Assembly (NCBI RefSeq): GCF_025854375.1
Contig: NZ_CP107575.1
Coordinates: 3,038,001 to 3,102,000 of the forward strand
Origin: Glutamicibacter sp. JL.03c
GTDB taxonomy: Bacteria; Actinomycetota; Actinomycetes; Actinomycetales; Micrococcaceae
Reading direction: 5' to 3'
DNA: 64,000 nt
Shown here: piece by piece, positions 8,837 through 18,389 of the stretch
How the letters are laid out: every line of letters starts with the position of its first letter
Numbering within the stretch: position 1 is the first letter of the stretch
Program-made: the position numbers and the translations under genes
The notes under the pieces: model-generated
Told to the model about the DNA's origin: nothing
The model's input: only the letters and a program-made list of their open reading frames with translations
The model's database searches: none

Positions 8837-9750
8837 GATGCGTCCTGGGTGAGTTGGATAAATGCGTCTTCCAGGCTCGGGGAAGCAATCTCGATGTCCC
8901 TGGCCCGATACTGCTGCAACAAGGCCAGCGCGAACTGGTCGGAGTCGGCGCAGTGGAAGTGGTAGCGCAGGCCATGGCGTTCATTCAAGGACACCGACTC
9001 ATCGAATCCAAGGGCCAACTGGGCCTCAGATTCCGAGGGGAACGTCGCGCTAATGGATCTGCCGGAGATGAGCTGGCGCAATTCCTCGGTGGCGCCATCG
9101 GCCACGATGTTCCCTTGGCTCATCAGCACGGTACGCTCGGCGAAGGCCTGCGCCTCTTCTAAGTAGTGCGTGGCGAAAATGATGGTTCGACCGTCGGTAG
9201 CTTCACTGCGCATGGTTTGCCAGAACTCGCGGCGCGCCATCACGTCCATTCCGGCCGTGGGCTCGTCAAGGATCAACACGTCGGGATCCGGCAGCAGTGC
9301 CAGTGCGAATTTGATTCGTTGTTGCTCGCCGCCGGAGCACTTGCCCACCTTGCGTTGAGCGATTTTTGCCAGACCGGCCCGCTCCATGACCTCCTGGACG
9401 CGGTCGGCCCTGGCATGCATCTTGCCGATGACTTTCACGGTTTCCTGCACGGTCAGGTCGCGCAGCAAGCCTCCGGTTTGCAGGACTGCTGAAACTTGGC
9501 CGGCAGTGATCGCCTGGCGGGGTGGACGCCCCATGACGTGAACTGTGCCATCGGTGGGTTCGGTGAGCCCGAGGATCATGTCCACCGTCGTCGTCTTGCC
9601 TGCCCCGTTGGGTCCGAGCAATGCGACGATGTGGCCCTGGGCAATTTGAAGACTGATGCCTTTAACTGCTTCGACTCTGCCGTGCTGGGAGACAAAGGTC
9701 TTCCTCACCGCCGACAGCGATATGGCCTCGGCTTGCGTTCGTGTTTCCAT
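8833..9750 (-). CDS. ABC transporter ATP-binding protein (drug-exporter type)
   Basis: 305 residues. Walker A GPNGAGKTTT at 46-55, signature CSGGEQQRI near 140, Walker B VLILDEPTAGMD near 160, H-loop ATHYLEEA near 193. The extra C-terminal region (about 230-305) resembles the DrrA/CcmA exporter subfamily. First gene of the ABC/kinase/regulator operon; it energises the ABC-2 permease whose start overlaps its stop. Confidence 0.93.
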   Translation of the reverse strand: METRTQAEAISLSAVRKTFVSQHGRVEAVKGISLQIAQGHIVALLGPNGAGKTTTVDMILGLTEPTDGTVHVMGRPPRQAITAGQVSAVLQTGGLLRDLTVQETVKVIGKMHARADRVQEVMERAGLAKIAQRKVGKCSGGEQQRIKFALALLPDPDVLILDEPTAGMDVMARREFWQTMRSEATDGRTIIFATHYLEEAQAFAERTVLMSQGNIVADGATEELRQLISGRSISATFPSESEAQLALGFDESVSLNERHGLRYHFHCADSDQFALALLQQYRARDIEIASPSLEDAFIQLTQDAS

Positions 9751-9805
9751 AATTCAATTCTCGGTGTCATCATCGGCTTCCAGAAGAGCGGATTGTCATG
9801 TTCTG

Positions 9806-9825
9806 CCCATGACCGATGTCATGGG
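9806..9825. promoter_or_regulatory. Palindrome, candidate response-regulator site
   Basis: CCCATGAC, CGAT, GTCATGGG: two perfect 8-bp arms with a 4-bp centre, 56 nt upstream of the ABC operon start. NarL/DesR regulators bind such inverted repeats and usually control their own operon. The remainder of the 298-bp gap (9751-10048) shows only the leaderless DedA promoter. Confidence 0.5.
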
Positions 9826-10035
9826 TCGGGAAAGAAAGTTGCAACAAAACAACCATCTGGCCTGAAGGTTTATCTTCCCTGTGATTTTGGTAACGTCATC
9901 CCGGCCTTGTTCAAGAGCGGTTCAAGATGCATCGGTACGGGTCAACGAACAAAATGCCGATATCCCCTTGGCGATCAGGGAATCCGGCCTGCGATCTTCC
10001 GGATAGCCCTATGGGAAACTCACAGCGGCATCCCG

Positions 10036-10041
10036 TAGGAT
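10036..10041 (+). promoter_or_regulatory. -10 box of a leaderless DedA transcript
   Basis: TAGGAT is followed by 7 nt and then the GTG start. No Shine-Dalgarno sequence is placed to serve that codon, so transcription probably begins at the start codon. Confidence 0.55.
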
Positions 10042-10048
10042 TTTTCCT

Positions 10049-10750
10049 GTGCTAGATCAATCATCTTTTCTTTCTTTCGTGACGGATTACGCCCAGCCGA
10101 CCATCGGCGCCGCGTTCCTGCCAGATTGGCTGAACCCGGCGGTCTTCCTGAATAACCCGGAACTCGGGCCGTGGGTTGTCTTGCTGGTCTGCGCCATTGT
10201 CTTCGCCGAGACCGGGTTGCTCGTGGGTTTCTTCCTGCCTGGCGACTCGATGCTCTTCACCGTAGGCATGCTCATCGCCACCGGCACCATCCACGTGCCA
10301 TTGTGGCTCTTTGCCCTGGCAATCTTCGTCTGCGCGTTCGCCGGCGACCAAACCGGCTACATCATCGGCCGGAAGTCCGGCCCGGCCATTTTCAAGAGGC
10401 CCGATTCGCGTTTCTTTTCGCAGAAGAATGTTGAGCGAGCCCACCAATTCTTCGAGAAGTACGGCGGACGCGCGGTCATTCTGGCACGCTTTGTCCCCGT
10501 GGTTCGCACCTTTGTCCCGGTCATCGCTGGTGTCGCGAAGATGGATCACAAGACTTTCGTCAGCTTCAATCTGATTGGCGCCGCGCTCTGGGGTATCGGC
10601 GTGACCCTGCTGGGTTACTGGCTGGGCCAGTTCACGTGGATCGAAGAGAACATTGACATCATCTTCATCCTGATTGTTCTCATCTCGGTGATCCCCATTG
10701 GCATCGAATTGCTCAAGGCCCGCAAGCCACACAAGAAGATCGAAGACTAG
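10049..10750 (+). CDS. DedA family membrane protein
   Basis: 233 residues, DedA/SNARE-associated family. Conserved features are the ETGLLVGFFLPGDS re-entrant motif near residue 52-65, GDQTGYIIGRKSGP near 105-120, and the FARFVP-like stretch ILARFVPVVRTFVPVIAG near 148-165 holding the conserved Arg and Pro. DedA proteins are membrane flippases/transporters linked to lipid-carrier recycling, proton motive force and drug tolerance. GTG start, apparently leaderless. Confidence 0.92.
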   Translation: MLDQSSFLSFVTDYAQPTIGAAFLPDWLNPAVFLNNPELGPWVVLLVCAIVFAETGLLVGFFLPGDSMLFTVGMLIATGTIHVPLWLFALAIFVCAFAGDQTGYIIGRKSGPAIFKRPDSRFFSQKNVERAHQFFEKYGGRAVILARFVPVVRTFVPVIAGVAKMDHKTFVSFNLIGAALWGIGVTLLGYWLGQFTWIEENIDIIFILIVLISVIPIGIELLKARKPHKKIED

Positions 10751-10753
10751 TTT

Positions 10754-11110
10754 CTAAGCACTTCGGCGGCCAAAACGGCCGCCACCCCACTGTACGCCGT
10801 GGCGCATCAACCAATTTTCGCAAGGTTGAATGGTGCCGCGGCGTACCCCTTTGCAGACCAGGTCCTCGCCCGCATCGATCAGGCGCATCGCTTCAGTGGT
10901 CGCCGGGCGCACCACGTTCAGCAGGACTTCGCAATCGCAATATCCACCGAGCACACGCATTTTCTTCTCCAGCGCGCAGGCTCTCGGAGCGCATTCATCA
11001 CGATAAAAACTGAGCATCCGCAAGCTTCCATCGCAGGCCACATCCGAGGCCACCCGATAGAGGTAGCACGGCAAGCATTCGTGGATCACTGGCCTGGGCA
11101 ATTCGGACAT
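10754..11110 (-). CDS. DUF2695 domain protein
   Basis: 118 residues, cysteine-rich. The segment LGGYCDCEVLLNVV near 53-66 is the DUF2695 signature; additional Cys pairs (HECLPCYLY near 10-18, CAPRAC near 40) suggest metal binding. Function unknown. AAGGAG lies 5 nt before ATG, and a large hairpin sits immediately upstream of that ribosome site, which may limit read-through from the aminotransferase gene or control translation. Confidence 0.7.
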   Translation of the reverse strand: MSELPRPVIHECLPCYLYRVASDVACDGSLRMLSFYRDECAPRACALEKKMRVLGGYCDCEVLLNVVRPATTEAMRLIDAGEDLVCKGVRRGTIQPCENWLMRHGVQWGGGRFGRRSA

Positions 11111-11127
11111 CTGAACTCCTTAGCGCT

Positions 11128-11167
11128 GTAGTGGCGAGGGCGGTGCCTTCACCGCTCTCGCCACTAC
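11128..11167 (-). terminator. Hairpin between aminotransferase and DUF2695 genes
   Basis: 18-bp arms with a single mismatch and a 4-nt loop. On the minus strand no U-run follows; instead the DUF2695 ribosome site begins 8 nt after the stem. It is either a weak terminator for the aminotransferase or an attenuator for DUF2695. Confidence 0.5.
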
Positions 11168-11219
11168 TGTCCAACGCCGAAGTCGCCCCGCACCATCATG
11201 GTCCACGAACTGTGAACAT

Positions 11220-12416
11220 CTAGCTCGCCGCGAGGCTCCGCCGCAGGAAAGCATCCACCCGTTCCAAGGCCTCGGCCACGCGCTCATAGCCGGCGGCGAA
11301 GGACAGCCGGATGAACAGGTGGCCTTCGAAGGGGTCAAAGTCCCCGCCCGGAGTCAGGGCAACGTGCGCATTGTCCAAAACTTCCTGGCAGTAGCCGGAC
11401 GCCGAACCAAAATGATCCAGTATCTCTGGGGCGAGCTTGCCATAAAGGTAGAACGCCCCGTCTGCAGGCGCAGCCTGTTCGATACCCAGCTTCTCGAAAT
11501 TCCCCAGCACCAGCTGGCGGGTCCGCGCGAATTCCCTGACCCGCGCGTCGGCCTCGTCCAGGCTCTGCGGGGTGAAGGCGGCGACCGCGGCACGCTGGGC
11601 CGGGGCGGGCGCGCAGAGTGCCAGGTTGGAGGCCAGCGCATCCACGGCGGGCAGCAGATCGTCGGGAACGATCATCCAGCCCAGGCGCCATCCGGTCATG
11701 CCCCAGTACTTGGAGAAGGACGAGACCACCAATGAGGTCTGGGAAAACTCCCATGAGGTGTGTCCCTGGCGCTGGGGATCGAATTCTATGCCGTGGTAGA
11801 TTTCGTCGCTGATCAGCCGGACATCATGTGCTTGGCACCATTGGGCCAGCAGTTGCAGTTCCTGGGCGCTGAACATCGTGCCGGTGGGGTTATTCGGCGA
11901 AGCCACCACCAGCCCGTCAAGGCGTCCGTGCTCCGCCAGGACCTGTTCAAGATTCGCGATGGTCGGCTGGAAGCGTTGCTCCGCAGTAGTCGGCAGATCC
12001 ACCACCGCCAGGCCCAGGGCGCGAAGAATATTGGCATAGGCCGGATAACCGGGTCGGGCCAGCGCCACCACATCCCCCGCGTCGAAAGCGGCAAGGAAAG
12101 CCAGCTGGAAGGCGCCGGAGGATCCGGTGGTCATCACGAAATTCTTCGCCGGGATCTGCACGCCGTATCGGCGGTGATAGTGCTCGGCGAGGGCTTCGCG
12201 GGTTACGGCCAGCCCTGCCGTGGAGGTATAGCCGAAGTCGGCCTGCTCGCCATGCAGCTGCGCCGCAAGCTGGTTGACCGCGGCCGGCGCTCCGCCGCCA
12301 GGTTCGCCGACGCACAGGGAGATCACGTCGTAGCCGGCCTGTCGCATCTGGCTGACCTGTTCGACGATCTGCATCACTTCAAAGGGTGCGACCTGGGCAC
12401 GCCGGGATACCTGCAC
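11220..12416 (-). CDS. PLP-dependent aminotransferase, class I/II fold
   Basis: 398 residues, aspartate-aminotransferase fold. The N-terminal VSRRAQVAPFEVMQIVEQVSQM, the SPNNPTGTMF stretch, and the PLP-lysine motif SSFSKYWGMTGWRLGW place it in the AspC/AlaT-like subgroup. The amino donor and acceptor cannot be told. GTG at 12416 is favoured because GAGGA stands 7 nt upstream; the open frame continues 20 codons further to an ATG without a ribosome site. Same strand as the YkvI-like gene 93 bp upstream. Confidence 0.88.
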   Translation of the reverse strand: MQVSRRAQVAPFEVMQIVEQVSQMRQAGYDVISLCVGEPGGGAPAAVNQLAAQLHGEQADFGYTSTAGLAVTREALAEHYHRRYGVQIPAKNFVMTTGSSGAFQLAFLAAFDAGDVVALARPGYPAYANILRALGLAVVDLPTTAEQRFQPTIANLEQVLAEHGRLDGLVVASPNNPTGTMFSAQELQLLAQWCQAHDVRLISDEIYHGIEFDPQRQGHTSWEFSQTSLVVSSFSKYWGMTGWRLGWMIVPDDLLPAVDALASNLALCAPAPAQRAAVAAFTPQSLDEADARVREFARTRQLVLGNFEKLGIEQAAPADGAFYLYGKLAPEILDHFGSASGYCQEVLDNAHVALTPGGDFDPFEGHLFIRLSFAAGYERVAEALERVDAFLRRSLAAS

Positions 12417-12509
12417 TATAGCGTCCTCACGAGTTGGTGGCGCGGATCGCTCCGCATGGCTACTCCAGCAGTCCATGCTACCTTGGCTATCCCGGCGGCC
12501 AGCTGGTGG

Positions 12510-13634
12510 CTATACCGGCTGGCGGCGCACCGCCCGTGTCACGGTCTTGGCCAGCATCAATACCAGCAGCAGGATTCCCACGTAGCCATTGACGACATAC
12601 ACCAGATTGACCATCTGCGAAAACGACAGCAGCAGGCCGATGATGGTGCCCAGCAAGGCCAGCCCGACGGTGAGGTATTTGAAGCCGGTCGTCTTGTCTG
12701 CATAGAAACGAGAAGAAACTGTCCAGAGCAGGGGTACCGCGGTGGTGTAGATTCCCGCCAGGATCATGACTGAAATGCCCGCGGCAAGCACCGGATTGAT
12801 ATCGGAGGCCAGGACCAGCATCGGAATTTCCGTTCCCCCGACCCGCGTGATGTTAGCCAGCAATCCCAGGCCTACGATGACGCAAGCCAGTGAGAAGACG
12901 GTTGAACCGGTCAGCGCACCTGCGACGGCTTCCTTGCGATTGCGCGCGGTCTTGCCCAGCGCGGTCAGGAACGCAGCCAGCCACAGCATGCAAAAGCCCA
13001 CGTAGGACAGCCCGGACATGAACCAGTTGGTTGAGGCTTGTGTCAGCTCAAGGGTTGGCAACAGGGCCTGGCCTTCGGCGATTCCACTGGGATTGCGCAG
13101 GATGCCCAGCAGCCCCAGGCTGATGGCCACCACCACGATCAACGGGCCGATCTTGCCGATGACGTCCACCAGGTTCTTCAGGCCGAACCAGACACTCAGG
13201 CCTACCACGACCGCCAGCCCAATGCCTCCAAAGTATTTGGACAGTCCGTAATGCTCCTCGAATACCGCACCGGCACCGGCCACCATGACGGTGAAGCTCA
13301 GGAAGACGAAAAGGATGGAGAAGTAGTCGAAGAAGGTGCCCAGGTATTTACCGCAGTAGTAGTGGAAGATCCTTGATGGCTTCTCGAACTTCCGGGCTTG
13401 CCCCACGATGAAGAACTCAACGGCCACGTAGCCCATGAGTATCAGCACCAGCAGACCTGTGCCAAATATGCCTGCGTATCCGTAGGAACTGAAATACTGC
13501 AAGATCTCTTGGCCCGTGGCGAATCCCGAACCGATGAGGAAGGCGATGATTGCGCCGGCGTAGGTGAGGATGCGCAGCATTCTCCCCTTGGTTCCGACGG
13601 CCGAAAGTTCTTGCGATGAGGTTTGACTACCCAC
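12510..13634 (-). CDS. YkvI family membrane transporter
   Basis: 374 residues with about ten membrane helices. The first helix has the motif AYAGAIIAFLIGSGFATGQEI-like (YAGAIIAFLIGSGFATG) characteristic of YkvI proteins, relatives of sodium/amino-acid symporters of the LeuT fold. Start at GTG 13634, preceded by AAGGGG with 5-nt spacing; the TTG 9 codons upstream has none. A 12-bp perfect palindrome lies 33 nt before the start. Substrate unknown; the aminotransferase downstream would fit an amino-acid substrate. Confidence 0.82.
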   Translation of the reverse strand: MGSQTSSQELSAVGTKGRMLRILTYAGAIIAFLIGSGFATGQEILQYFSSYGYAGIFGTGLLVLILMGYVAVEFFIVGQARKFEKPSRIFHYYCGKYLGTFFDYFSILFVFLSFTVMVAGAGAVFEEHYGLSKYFGGIGLAVVVGLSVWFGLKNLVDVIGKIGPLIVVVAISLGLLGILRNPSGIAEGQALLPTLELTQASTNWFMSGLSYVGFCMLWLAAFLTALGKTARNRKEAVAGALTGSTVFSLACVIVGLGLLANITRVGGTEIPMLVLASDINPVLAAGISVMILAGIYTTAVPLLWTVSSRFYADKTTGFKYLTVGLALLGTIIGLLLSFSQMVNLVYVVNGYVGILLLVLMLAKTVTRAVRRQPV

Positions 13635-13666
13635 ATGGACCCCTTGTGACGAAGCTAACAACGTAC

Positions 13667-13678
13667 CTGATATATCAG
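13667..13678. promoter_or_regulatory. Perfect palindrome upstream of the YkvI gene
   Basis: CTGATATATCAG is a perfect 12-bp palindrome, 33 nt before the YkvI start in an AT-richer stretch. A second small inverted repeat (TTTTGCG/CGCAAAA) is at 13721-13740. Both may be repressor sites in this divergent promoter region. Confidence 0.4.
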
Positions 13679-13911
13679 TATCACATCAAAGGTATTCGGG
13701 TAAATAGTTTGCGTCAACAGTTTTGCGGAGGTGCGCAAAATAGTTTTCACGTCGGTAACATCCCTGACCAACGGCGGACAAATATCGCTCCAAGTCATTG
13801 TGGGTGACGCGGAATTTCTGGAGACTGGTACCAGAGAGCGATCGGCAGCTGCTGGTTTCTGGCGGACGCCGGCCGCCAGCAGCGCCGGCACCGGAATTCT
13901 AAGGACGATCA

Positions 13912-14169
13912 GTGAGCAAAGACAGAGTATTTGAAGCAGTAGTCGGCAAAGAGGGCGGATGGTGGAACATCTGGGTCCCAGAAATCGACCAGGTGACTTG
14001 CACCCGGAAATCGCGCAAGATCGCCAGCTACACCCGAACCCTGATTGCCGCGGTGCTGGGAATCCCCGAATCCTCGTTCCGGGTCGAACGGGAAATGGTC
14101 AGCGCCGCGGAATTCGAGCGGCGCTATACCGCGGCAGTGCGCGGCACCGATGCGCAGGAAAAACTGTAG
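13912..14169 (+). CDS. Small protein with HicB-like antitoxin fold
   Basis: 85 residues. The beginning (VFEAVVGKEGGWWNIWVPEIDQVTCTRKSRKIASYTRTLIAAVLG) follows the pattern of the HicB-type partial RNase H fold: strand, GGWW turn, strand with a PE(I/L) step, then a helix. No HicA toxin or DNA-binding tail is present, so it may be a solitary relative rather than an antitoxin. AAGGA is 7 nt before GTG. A strong bidirectional hairpin follows. Function unknown. Confidence 0.65.
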   Translation: MSKDRVFEAVVGKEGGWWNIWVPEIDQVTCTRKSRKIASYTRTLIAAVLGIPESSFRVEREMVSAAEFERRYTAAVRGTDAQEKL

Positions 14170-14195
14170 GCGCGTGCAGCAAGCCTCGCTTAAGC

Positions 14196-14225
14196 AGGAA
14201 TCGGGGCCGTGAGGCCCCGATTCCT
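14196..14225. terminator. Bidirectional terminator hairpin
   Basis: 13-bp perfect arms (AGGAATCGGGGCC and its complement) with a GTGA loop, between the convergent small gene and rlmN. Confidence 0.8.
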
Positions 14226-14233
14226 GTGATGCG

Positions 14234-15532
14234 CTACTTGTCGCCGTCGGCCGCCAGCTGGCCGCAAGCGCCGTCGATTTCCTTGCCGCGGGTATCACGC
14301 AACGTGGTTGGCACGCCGAGCTCATCGAGCCGGCGAACGAACTTCGAGGTGATATCCGGCTCGCTGCGGGTCCAGATGGAACCGGGAACCGGGTTCAGCG
14401 GAATCGGGTTCACGTGGGCCCAGCCGCGTCCGCGGGCGTTGAGCTTCTTGGCCAGCATTTCGGCACGCCACTCGTGATCGTTCATGTCCTTGATCAGCGC
14501 GTACTCGATGGAGACACGGCGACCGGTCTTCACGTAGTAGTCGTACGCGGCATCCAGTGCTTCGTCGACCTTCCAGCGCGAGTTGACCGGGATCAGCTCG
14601 TCGCGCAGTTCGTCATCCGGCGCATGCAGGGACAGCGCGAAGGTCACCGGGACGTTCTCGTCGGCCAGCTTGCGGATGGCTGGAACCAGGCCCACGGTGG
14701 ACACGGTGATGCCGCGGGCGCTCATGCCCAGGCCCTCAGGCGCTTCGGCAACCATGCGGTGCACGGCGTTCATGACGCGCTTGTAGTTGGCCAGCGGCTC
14801 GCCCATGCCCATGAACACGATGTTGCCAACGCGCTCATCAGGGTGCTTCTGGCCGCCCAGGCCGCCTTCGGCGATCACGCGGTTGGCCTGGACGATCTGG
14901 TCCAGGATCTCCGCGGTGGACATGTTGCGGGTCAGGCCTGCCTGGCCGGTGGCGCAGAACGGGCAGTTCATGCCGCAGCCGCACTGCGAGGAGATGCACA
15001 GGGTAATGCGGTTCGGGTAGCGCATCAGCACGGACTCGACGAGTGAACCGTCGAAGAGGCGCCACAGGAACTTGATGGTCTTGCCATCGTCGGTCTCCAG
15101 GCGCTTGACCTCGGTGAGCAGCTTCGGGAACATGGCGTTGACCAGTTCCTCGCGGCGCTCCTTGGGAAGATCGCTCATCTTCTCCGGATCGGTGGTGTAG
15201 TGCTGGAAGTAATGCACGGAGAGCTGCTTGGCGCGGAAGGCCGGCAAGCCCAGGGCCTTCAGCTCGGCCTGGCGCTCGGCAAGGGTGAGGTCGGCCAGGT
15301 GCGTTGGCGGCTGGGAGACGCGGCGCTTGGTCGAGAACTGCAGTTCCGGGCGGCCATCGGCGCCCATCTCCTGCTTCCAGCCTTCGGCGGTGGGGATAAC
15401 CTGCGAACGGCCTTCGGCTTCGGCGCGGGATTTGGAAATGCGCAGCTGCTGGGCACGCTGAGCAGCGGCCTGCTCGGTACGCAGTGCCTTGCGCTCAACG
15501 GCGGTCAGTGTGGTGGAATCGCTGGAAGTCAT
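14234..15532 (-). CDS. rlmN: 23S rRNA (adenine2503-C2)-methyltransferase
   Basis: 432 residues. Radical-SAM enzyme that methylates C2 of A2503 in 23S rRNA (and A37 of some tRNAs). The [4Fe-4S] cluster motif CGMNCPFC is near residue 180 in [19 protein letters not shown]; further RlmN marks are [32 protein letters not shown] and the C-terminal catalytic region [14 protein letters not shown] with the methyl-carrying cysteine. The N-terminus has about 60 extra charged residues compared with E. coli. ATG at 15532 is preceded by no good ribosome site; an in-frame GTG at 15550 is possible. Confidence 0.95.
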   Translation of the reverse strand: MTSSDSTTLTAVERKALRTEQAAAQRAQQLRISKSRAEAEGRSQVIPTAEGWKQEMGADGRPELQFSTKRRVSQPPTHLADLTLAERQAELKALGLPAFRAKQLSVHYFQHYTTDPEKMSDLPKERREELVNAMFPKLLTEVKRLETDDGKTIKFLWRLFDGSLVESVLMRYPNRITLCISSQCGCGMNCPFCATGQAGLTRNMSTAEILDQIVQANRVIAEGGLGGQKHPDERVGNIVFMGMGEPLANYKRVMNAVHRMVAEAPEGLGMSARGITVSTVGLVPAIRKLADENVPVTFALSLHAPDDELRDELIPVNSRWKVDEALDAAYDYYVKTGRRVSIEYALIKDMNDHEWRAEMLAKKLNARGRGWAHVNPIPLNPVPGSIWTRSEPDITSKFVRRLDELGVPTTLRDTRGKEIDGACGQLAADGDK

Positions 15533-15662
15533 TACTACCCATTGTTTCACGTATCCGCGCAGGTTTGGCGGTGAGTTAGGGCACGGATGATTGTGCCTGT
15601 GCCACCGCCTGCCGTAGAGGCCGCCATCGATGCCGGACCAGCTTACCGCCGTTGCATGGGCA

Positions 15663-16325
15663 TCAGCTGGATTTCGCCGCAGCCGGAATGATGCGCTCAT
15701 TGGTGATCATGACGTTCATCGTTGCCACGGCGCGTTGCGCAGAATCGGCTGCCGGGGAGTCCTGGGCGATTTCGACAATGCGTTCGCGTGCCTGGGGTCC
15801 GCTCATCGAAGTAAGCTCATCGGCCAGAACCTGTTGCGTGGTTCCGGTAGCGTGCAGGATCGAAAGCACCGCGCAATCGATGACGCCAGGGATCCTCTCG
15901 CCCTGGATTTCAGCGGCAAGATCGTGGCGAATCTGCCGTTCGATCTGCTCATTGAGCACGTGAACGCGTTCCTTGCCCAGGCCGAGCATTGTCTTGGAAC
16001 CGTATTCGAGGATGCCCTGCTTGGCCAGCGAATCCGTCACCCGCCGCACATTGCACAGGGAGGGGACCTTCACCGCGGCACCAAGGGAGGTGATGGACTT
16101 CCGCTCCAGCTTTTCCAGCGGTTCTGCCAGCACCGGATCGGGGCAGGGGCCGGCGCCAATGAACTTGATCCGCGAATCCGGATCCTCGCTGAAGGCGATC
16201 CTGCCCGCGATCATCAAGTCCGACAGCACCGCGGCATTCATTCCGTACCGCGCCTGCGACATGACCGCTTCGGGCTTGGGGTGGTTATTGGCCATCAGCA
16301 AGTAGAGCTTTTCCGTGATCAGCAT
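15663..16325 (-). CDS. GOLPH3/GPP34 family protein
   Basis: 220 residues, the bacterial GPP34 family common in actinobacteria: [13 protein letters not shown] start, repeated amphipathic helices, and a beta-hairpin-like stretch [19 protein letters not shown] in the middle. In eukaryotes GOLPH3 binds PI4P on Golgi membranes; the bacterial role is unknown, perhaps membrane association. Start looks leaderless: TAGCCT, 6 nt, then ATG. Confidence 0.82.
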   Translation of the reverse strand: MLITEKLYLLMANNHPKPEAVMSQARYGMNAAVLSDLMIAGRIAFSEDPDSRIKFIGAGPCPDPVLAEPLEKLERKSITSLGAAVKVPSLCNVRRVTDSLAKQGILEYGSKTMLGLGKERVHVLNEQIERQIRHDLAAEIQGERIPGVIDCAVLSILHATGTTQQVLADELTSMSGPQARERIVEIAQDSPAADSAQRAVATMNVMITNERIIPAAAKSS

Positions 16326-16360
16326 GCCTACAGGCTACCGATCCAGCAGCACCCACGTCC

Positions 16361-17518
16361 TCAGTCTTTTGACGGATATTGTGACGCTCCGGGGTGCTGG
16401 GGCTCCTTTCCGTCGCGGGTCATGGCCGCGGTGGTCCGGATGAACACCGAAATCCAGGAGAACATGATGGCCACGACCGCCAGCTCGAAACCCGTCAAAT
16501 TGTAGTACGACCACTCGTGCCACAGGATGAAGGCCGCCCAGAGGGCTCCGACCGCGGCATAGGACATCATGTGGAAGACCGCAGGATAACCCGGCAGGAG
16601 CACGACGGTACCCATCAGCAGGATGATCATGGCCACCGAAGCCAACTGGACAAAGCCCGAATGCACCTGCATCGACACATTCACCGGCACCAGGCCGATG
16701 CCGATAATGGCCGTGGCCACCACGACCAGGCACCACCGCACCACCCGGGGGCGCGGACGAAGGCTCCTGGCCAGCTTGTACCTGCGCAAGGCCGGCCGGC
16801 AACGGTAGGTTTTCGAGAGCAGCACCAGATCACGGGTCAAGAATTCGGTGAAGGCCGCCAGCACCAAACCCGAAATCACCAGGGTCAGGTTGAAGGTCCA
16901 GAACGAGCCTCGGCCCGCCTGCGTGGTGCCCAAGAAGGAGAACATGCTGCGCCACCAGCCCTGCTCCTCGGCCAGCAGCATGCTGATCAGCACCCCGGCC
17001 GCCATGAACATCCCGAGCACCACCGACAGGGTTTCGGCACTGGTCCGGGCCGTGGCCACCAGGCACAGGTAGGCAGTCAGCCCGGTCACCGCGCTAACCG
17101 CCAGGGCACCAGCCAGCACGTCAAAGTGCAGTCCGAAGAAGGCCTGCTGGAACAGGTGGAAGACCACCAGGATGGTCATCACCGAGCTGGCCGCATGCAC
17201 CAGGATCAGCCCCGTCCCGGTCACCAATTGCCGCCACACCGGAATATGCCGCAGCCAGGGTTCGCGGTGCCGGAGGATAGAGCGGAAAGCATAGGCGCTC
17301 ATGGCGGCCGCCGCGGTCGCGCCGCACACCGCTGACACCCATCCCACCGACCAGCGTCCGAAAAGCGCAGGATTCTCGCCGGCGAAAAAGATGAGCCCTG
17401 CGGTGAGCCCGAAAACAGAGCAGATCAGGCCGGCCCACAAAGCCCGGCGTTCAATGTCGAGTTCGGTGATTCGGTGGGTCACGGCGGCATCGGGATACAG
17501 GTATGGCACGGACCCCAT
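16361..17518 (-). CDS. Multi-spanning membrane protein of unknown function
   Basis: 385 residues with roughly ten predicted helices (for example ALWAGLICSVFGLTAGLIFF, VLGMFMAAGVLISMLLA, VVATAIIGIGLVPVNV) separated by short basic loops, such as SKTYRCRPALRRYKLARSLRPRPR. I recognise no family. The start at ATG 17518 lies 20 bp after the TauE gene stop, so the two are probably co-transcribed; the frame is open much further upstream but that part only shadows tauE in another frame and has no membrane character. Confidence 0.6.
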   Translation of the reverse strand: MGSVPYLYPDAAVTHRITELDIERRALWAGLICSVFGLTAGLIFFAGENPALFGRWSVGWVSAVCGATAAAAMSAYAFRSILRHREPWLRHIPVWRQLVTGTGLILVHAASSVMTILVVFHLFQQAFFGLHFDVLAGALAVSAVTGLTAYLCLVATARTSAETLSVVLGMFMAAGVLISMLLAEEQGWWRSMFSFLGTTQAGRGSFWTFNLTLVISGLVLAAFTEFLTRDLVLLSKTYRCRPALRRYKLARSLRPRPRVVRWCLVVVATAIIGIGLVPVNVSMQVHSGFVQLASVAMIILLMGTVVLLPGYPAVFHMMSYAAVGALWAAFILWHEWSYYNLTGFELAVVAIMFSWISVFIRTTAAMTRDGKEPQHPGASQYPSKD

Positions 17519-17538
17519 TCTCTCATTGGCCCCGTGGC

Positions 17539-18288
17539 CTAGTGGCCGGCGAGCGCCACGACGCCTTCGGCCATGAGGCTGATGGCTCCGGCAAAGGCGA
17601 TGAGCACCACGAAGGCCCGGCTGTACTTGGCCGGGATCTTCGGGGCCAGATAGTTCCCCAACAGGATCCCGATAAGCATCGCCCCAAAGCAGGCGGCCCA
17701 CTGGCTCCACTGCAGGTGCGGCAATCCGCCCTTGGCCAGCAGCGAGGTGCTGGACAACACCAGAAAATACAACTGGACCGAGATCGCGAACTTCGCTTGC
17801 GGCCACCGGCTGGCCACAGCGTATCCTGCGATGGCCGGCCCGGAAACCCCGGCGGTCACCGACATGAAACCGGAAATCGCGCCCGCGCCAATGGCCATCG
17901 GCTTGCCCTGGGCCGCAGGCAGGTTGCGCACCAGGAAGCTGGAAACCAGGGCGAGAATCACCATGACCGCGATGCCGATGGACAGCCATGGCCCTTCCAC
18001 TCGCGCTGCAACCCAAGCGCCGGGGAGGGTCATGAGCATCGCCGGAAGCAGCAGCAGCGCGACTTTCCCGTACTCGACCTGGCGGAAGACCTGCACGAAA
18101 ATCATCAGGCTGCTGCAGGCTCCGAGCAGATTGACCAGCGTGATTCCCGCGTGCGGTCCGAGAATGAGCACGAGGAATGGCGAGGCCACCAGGGCGAAGC
18201 CCATTCCAGAGATGCGTTGGGTGGACGCTCCAACGAACACCGCTGCCGCCAGCGAGATCACCGCCGCCAGTTGCACGCCTTGCTCCAC
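17539..18288 (-). CDS. TauE/SafE family sulfite/organic-anion exporter
   Basis: 249 residues with about eight helices and the internal duplication of the family (GASTQRISGMGFALVASPFLVLILGP near residue 20-45; the second copy with AGVSGPAIAGYA near 145-156). Members export sulfite, sulfoacetate or related small anions. It leads a two-gene unit with the membrane protein of unknown function. Divergent from the flavin oxidase gene. Confidence 0.85.
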   Translation of the reverse strand: MEQGVQLAAVISLAAAVFVGASTQRISGMGFALVASPFLVLILGPHAGITLVNLLGACSSLMIFVQVFRQVEYGKVALLLLPAMLMTLPGAWVAARVEGPWLSIGIAVMVILALVSSFLVRNLPAAQGKPMAIGAGAISGFMSVTAGVSGPAIAGYAVASRWPQAKFAISVQLYFLVLSSTSLLAKGGLPHLQWSQWAACFGAMLIGILLGNYLAPKIPAKYSRAFVVLIAFAGAISLMAEGVVALAGH

Positions 18289-18377
18289 ACTGCCCCCACA
18301 TCATTGTTGTTCCTCAACTATTACGTTAGTGCACTGCCAATGTGTCCGTTGACCTGACGGCGAGCTGACCAGGGTCC

Positions 18378-18383
18378 TAGGCT
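18378..18383 (+). promoter_or_regulatory. -10 box of a leaderless flavin-oxidase transcript
   Basis: TAGGCT, then 6 nt, then the GTG start; the GGAG in between is too close to serve as a normal ribosome site. Confidence 0.5.
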
Positions 18384-18389
18384 GGAGAA

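Noticed and set aside
10765-10783. GGCGGCC/GGCCGCC hairpin after the DedA stop
   Set aside because: Lies in the DUF2695 coding end, no T-run; may terminate DedA but not convincing.
17519-18304. N-terminal extension of the membrane-protein frame over the TauE gene
   Set aside because: Translation there is not membrane-like and only reads tauE in another frame; real start placed at 17518.
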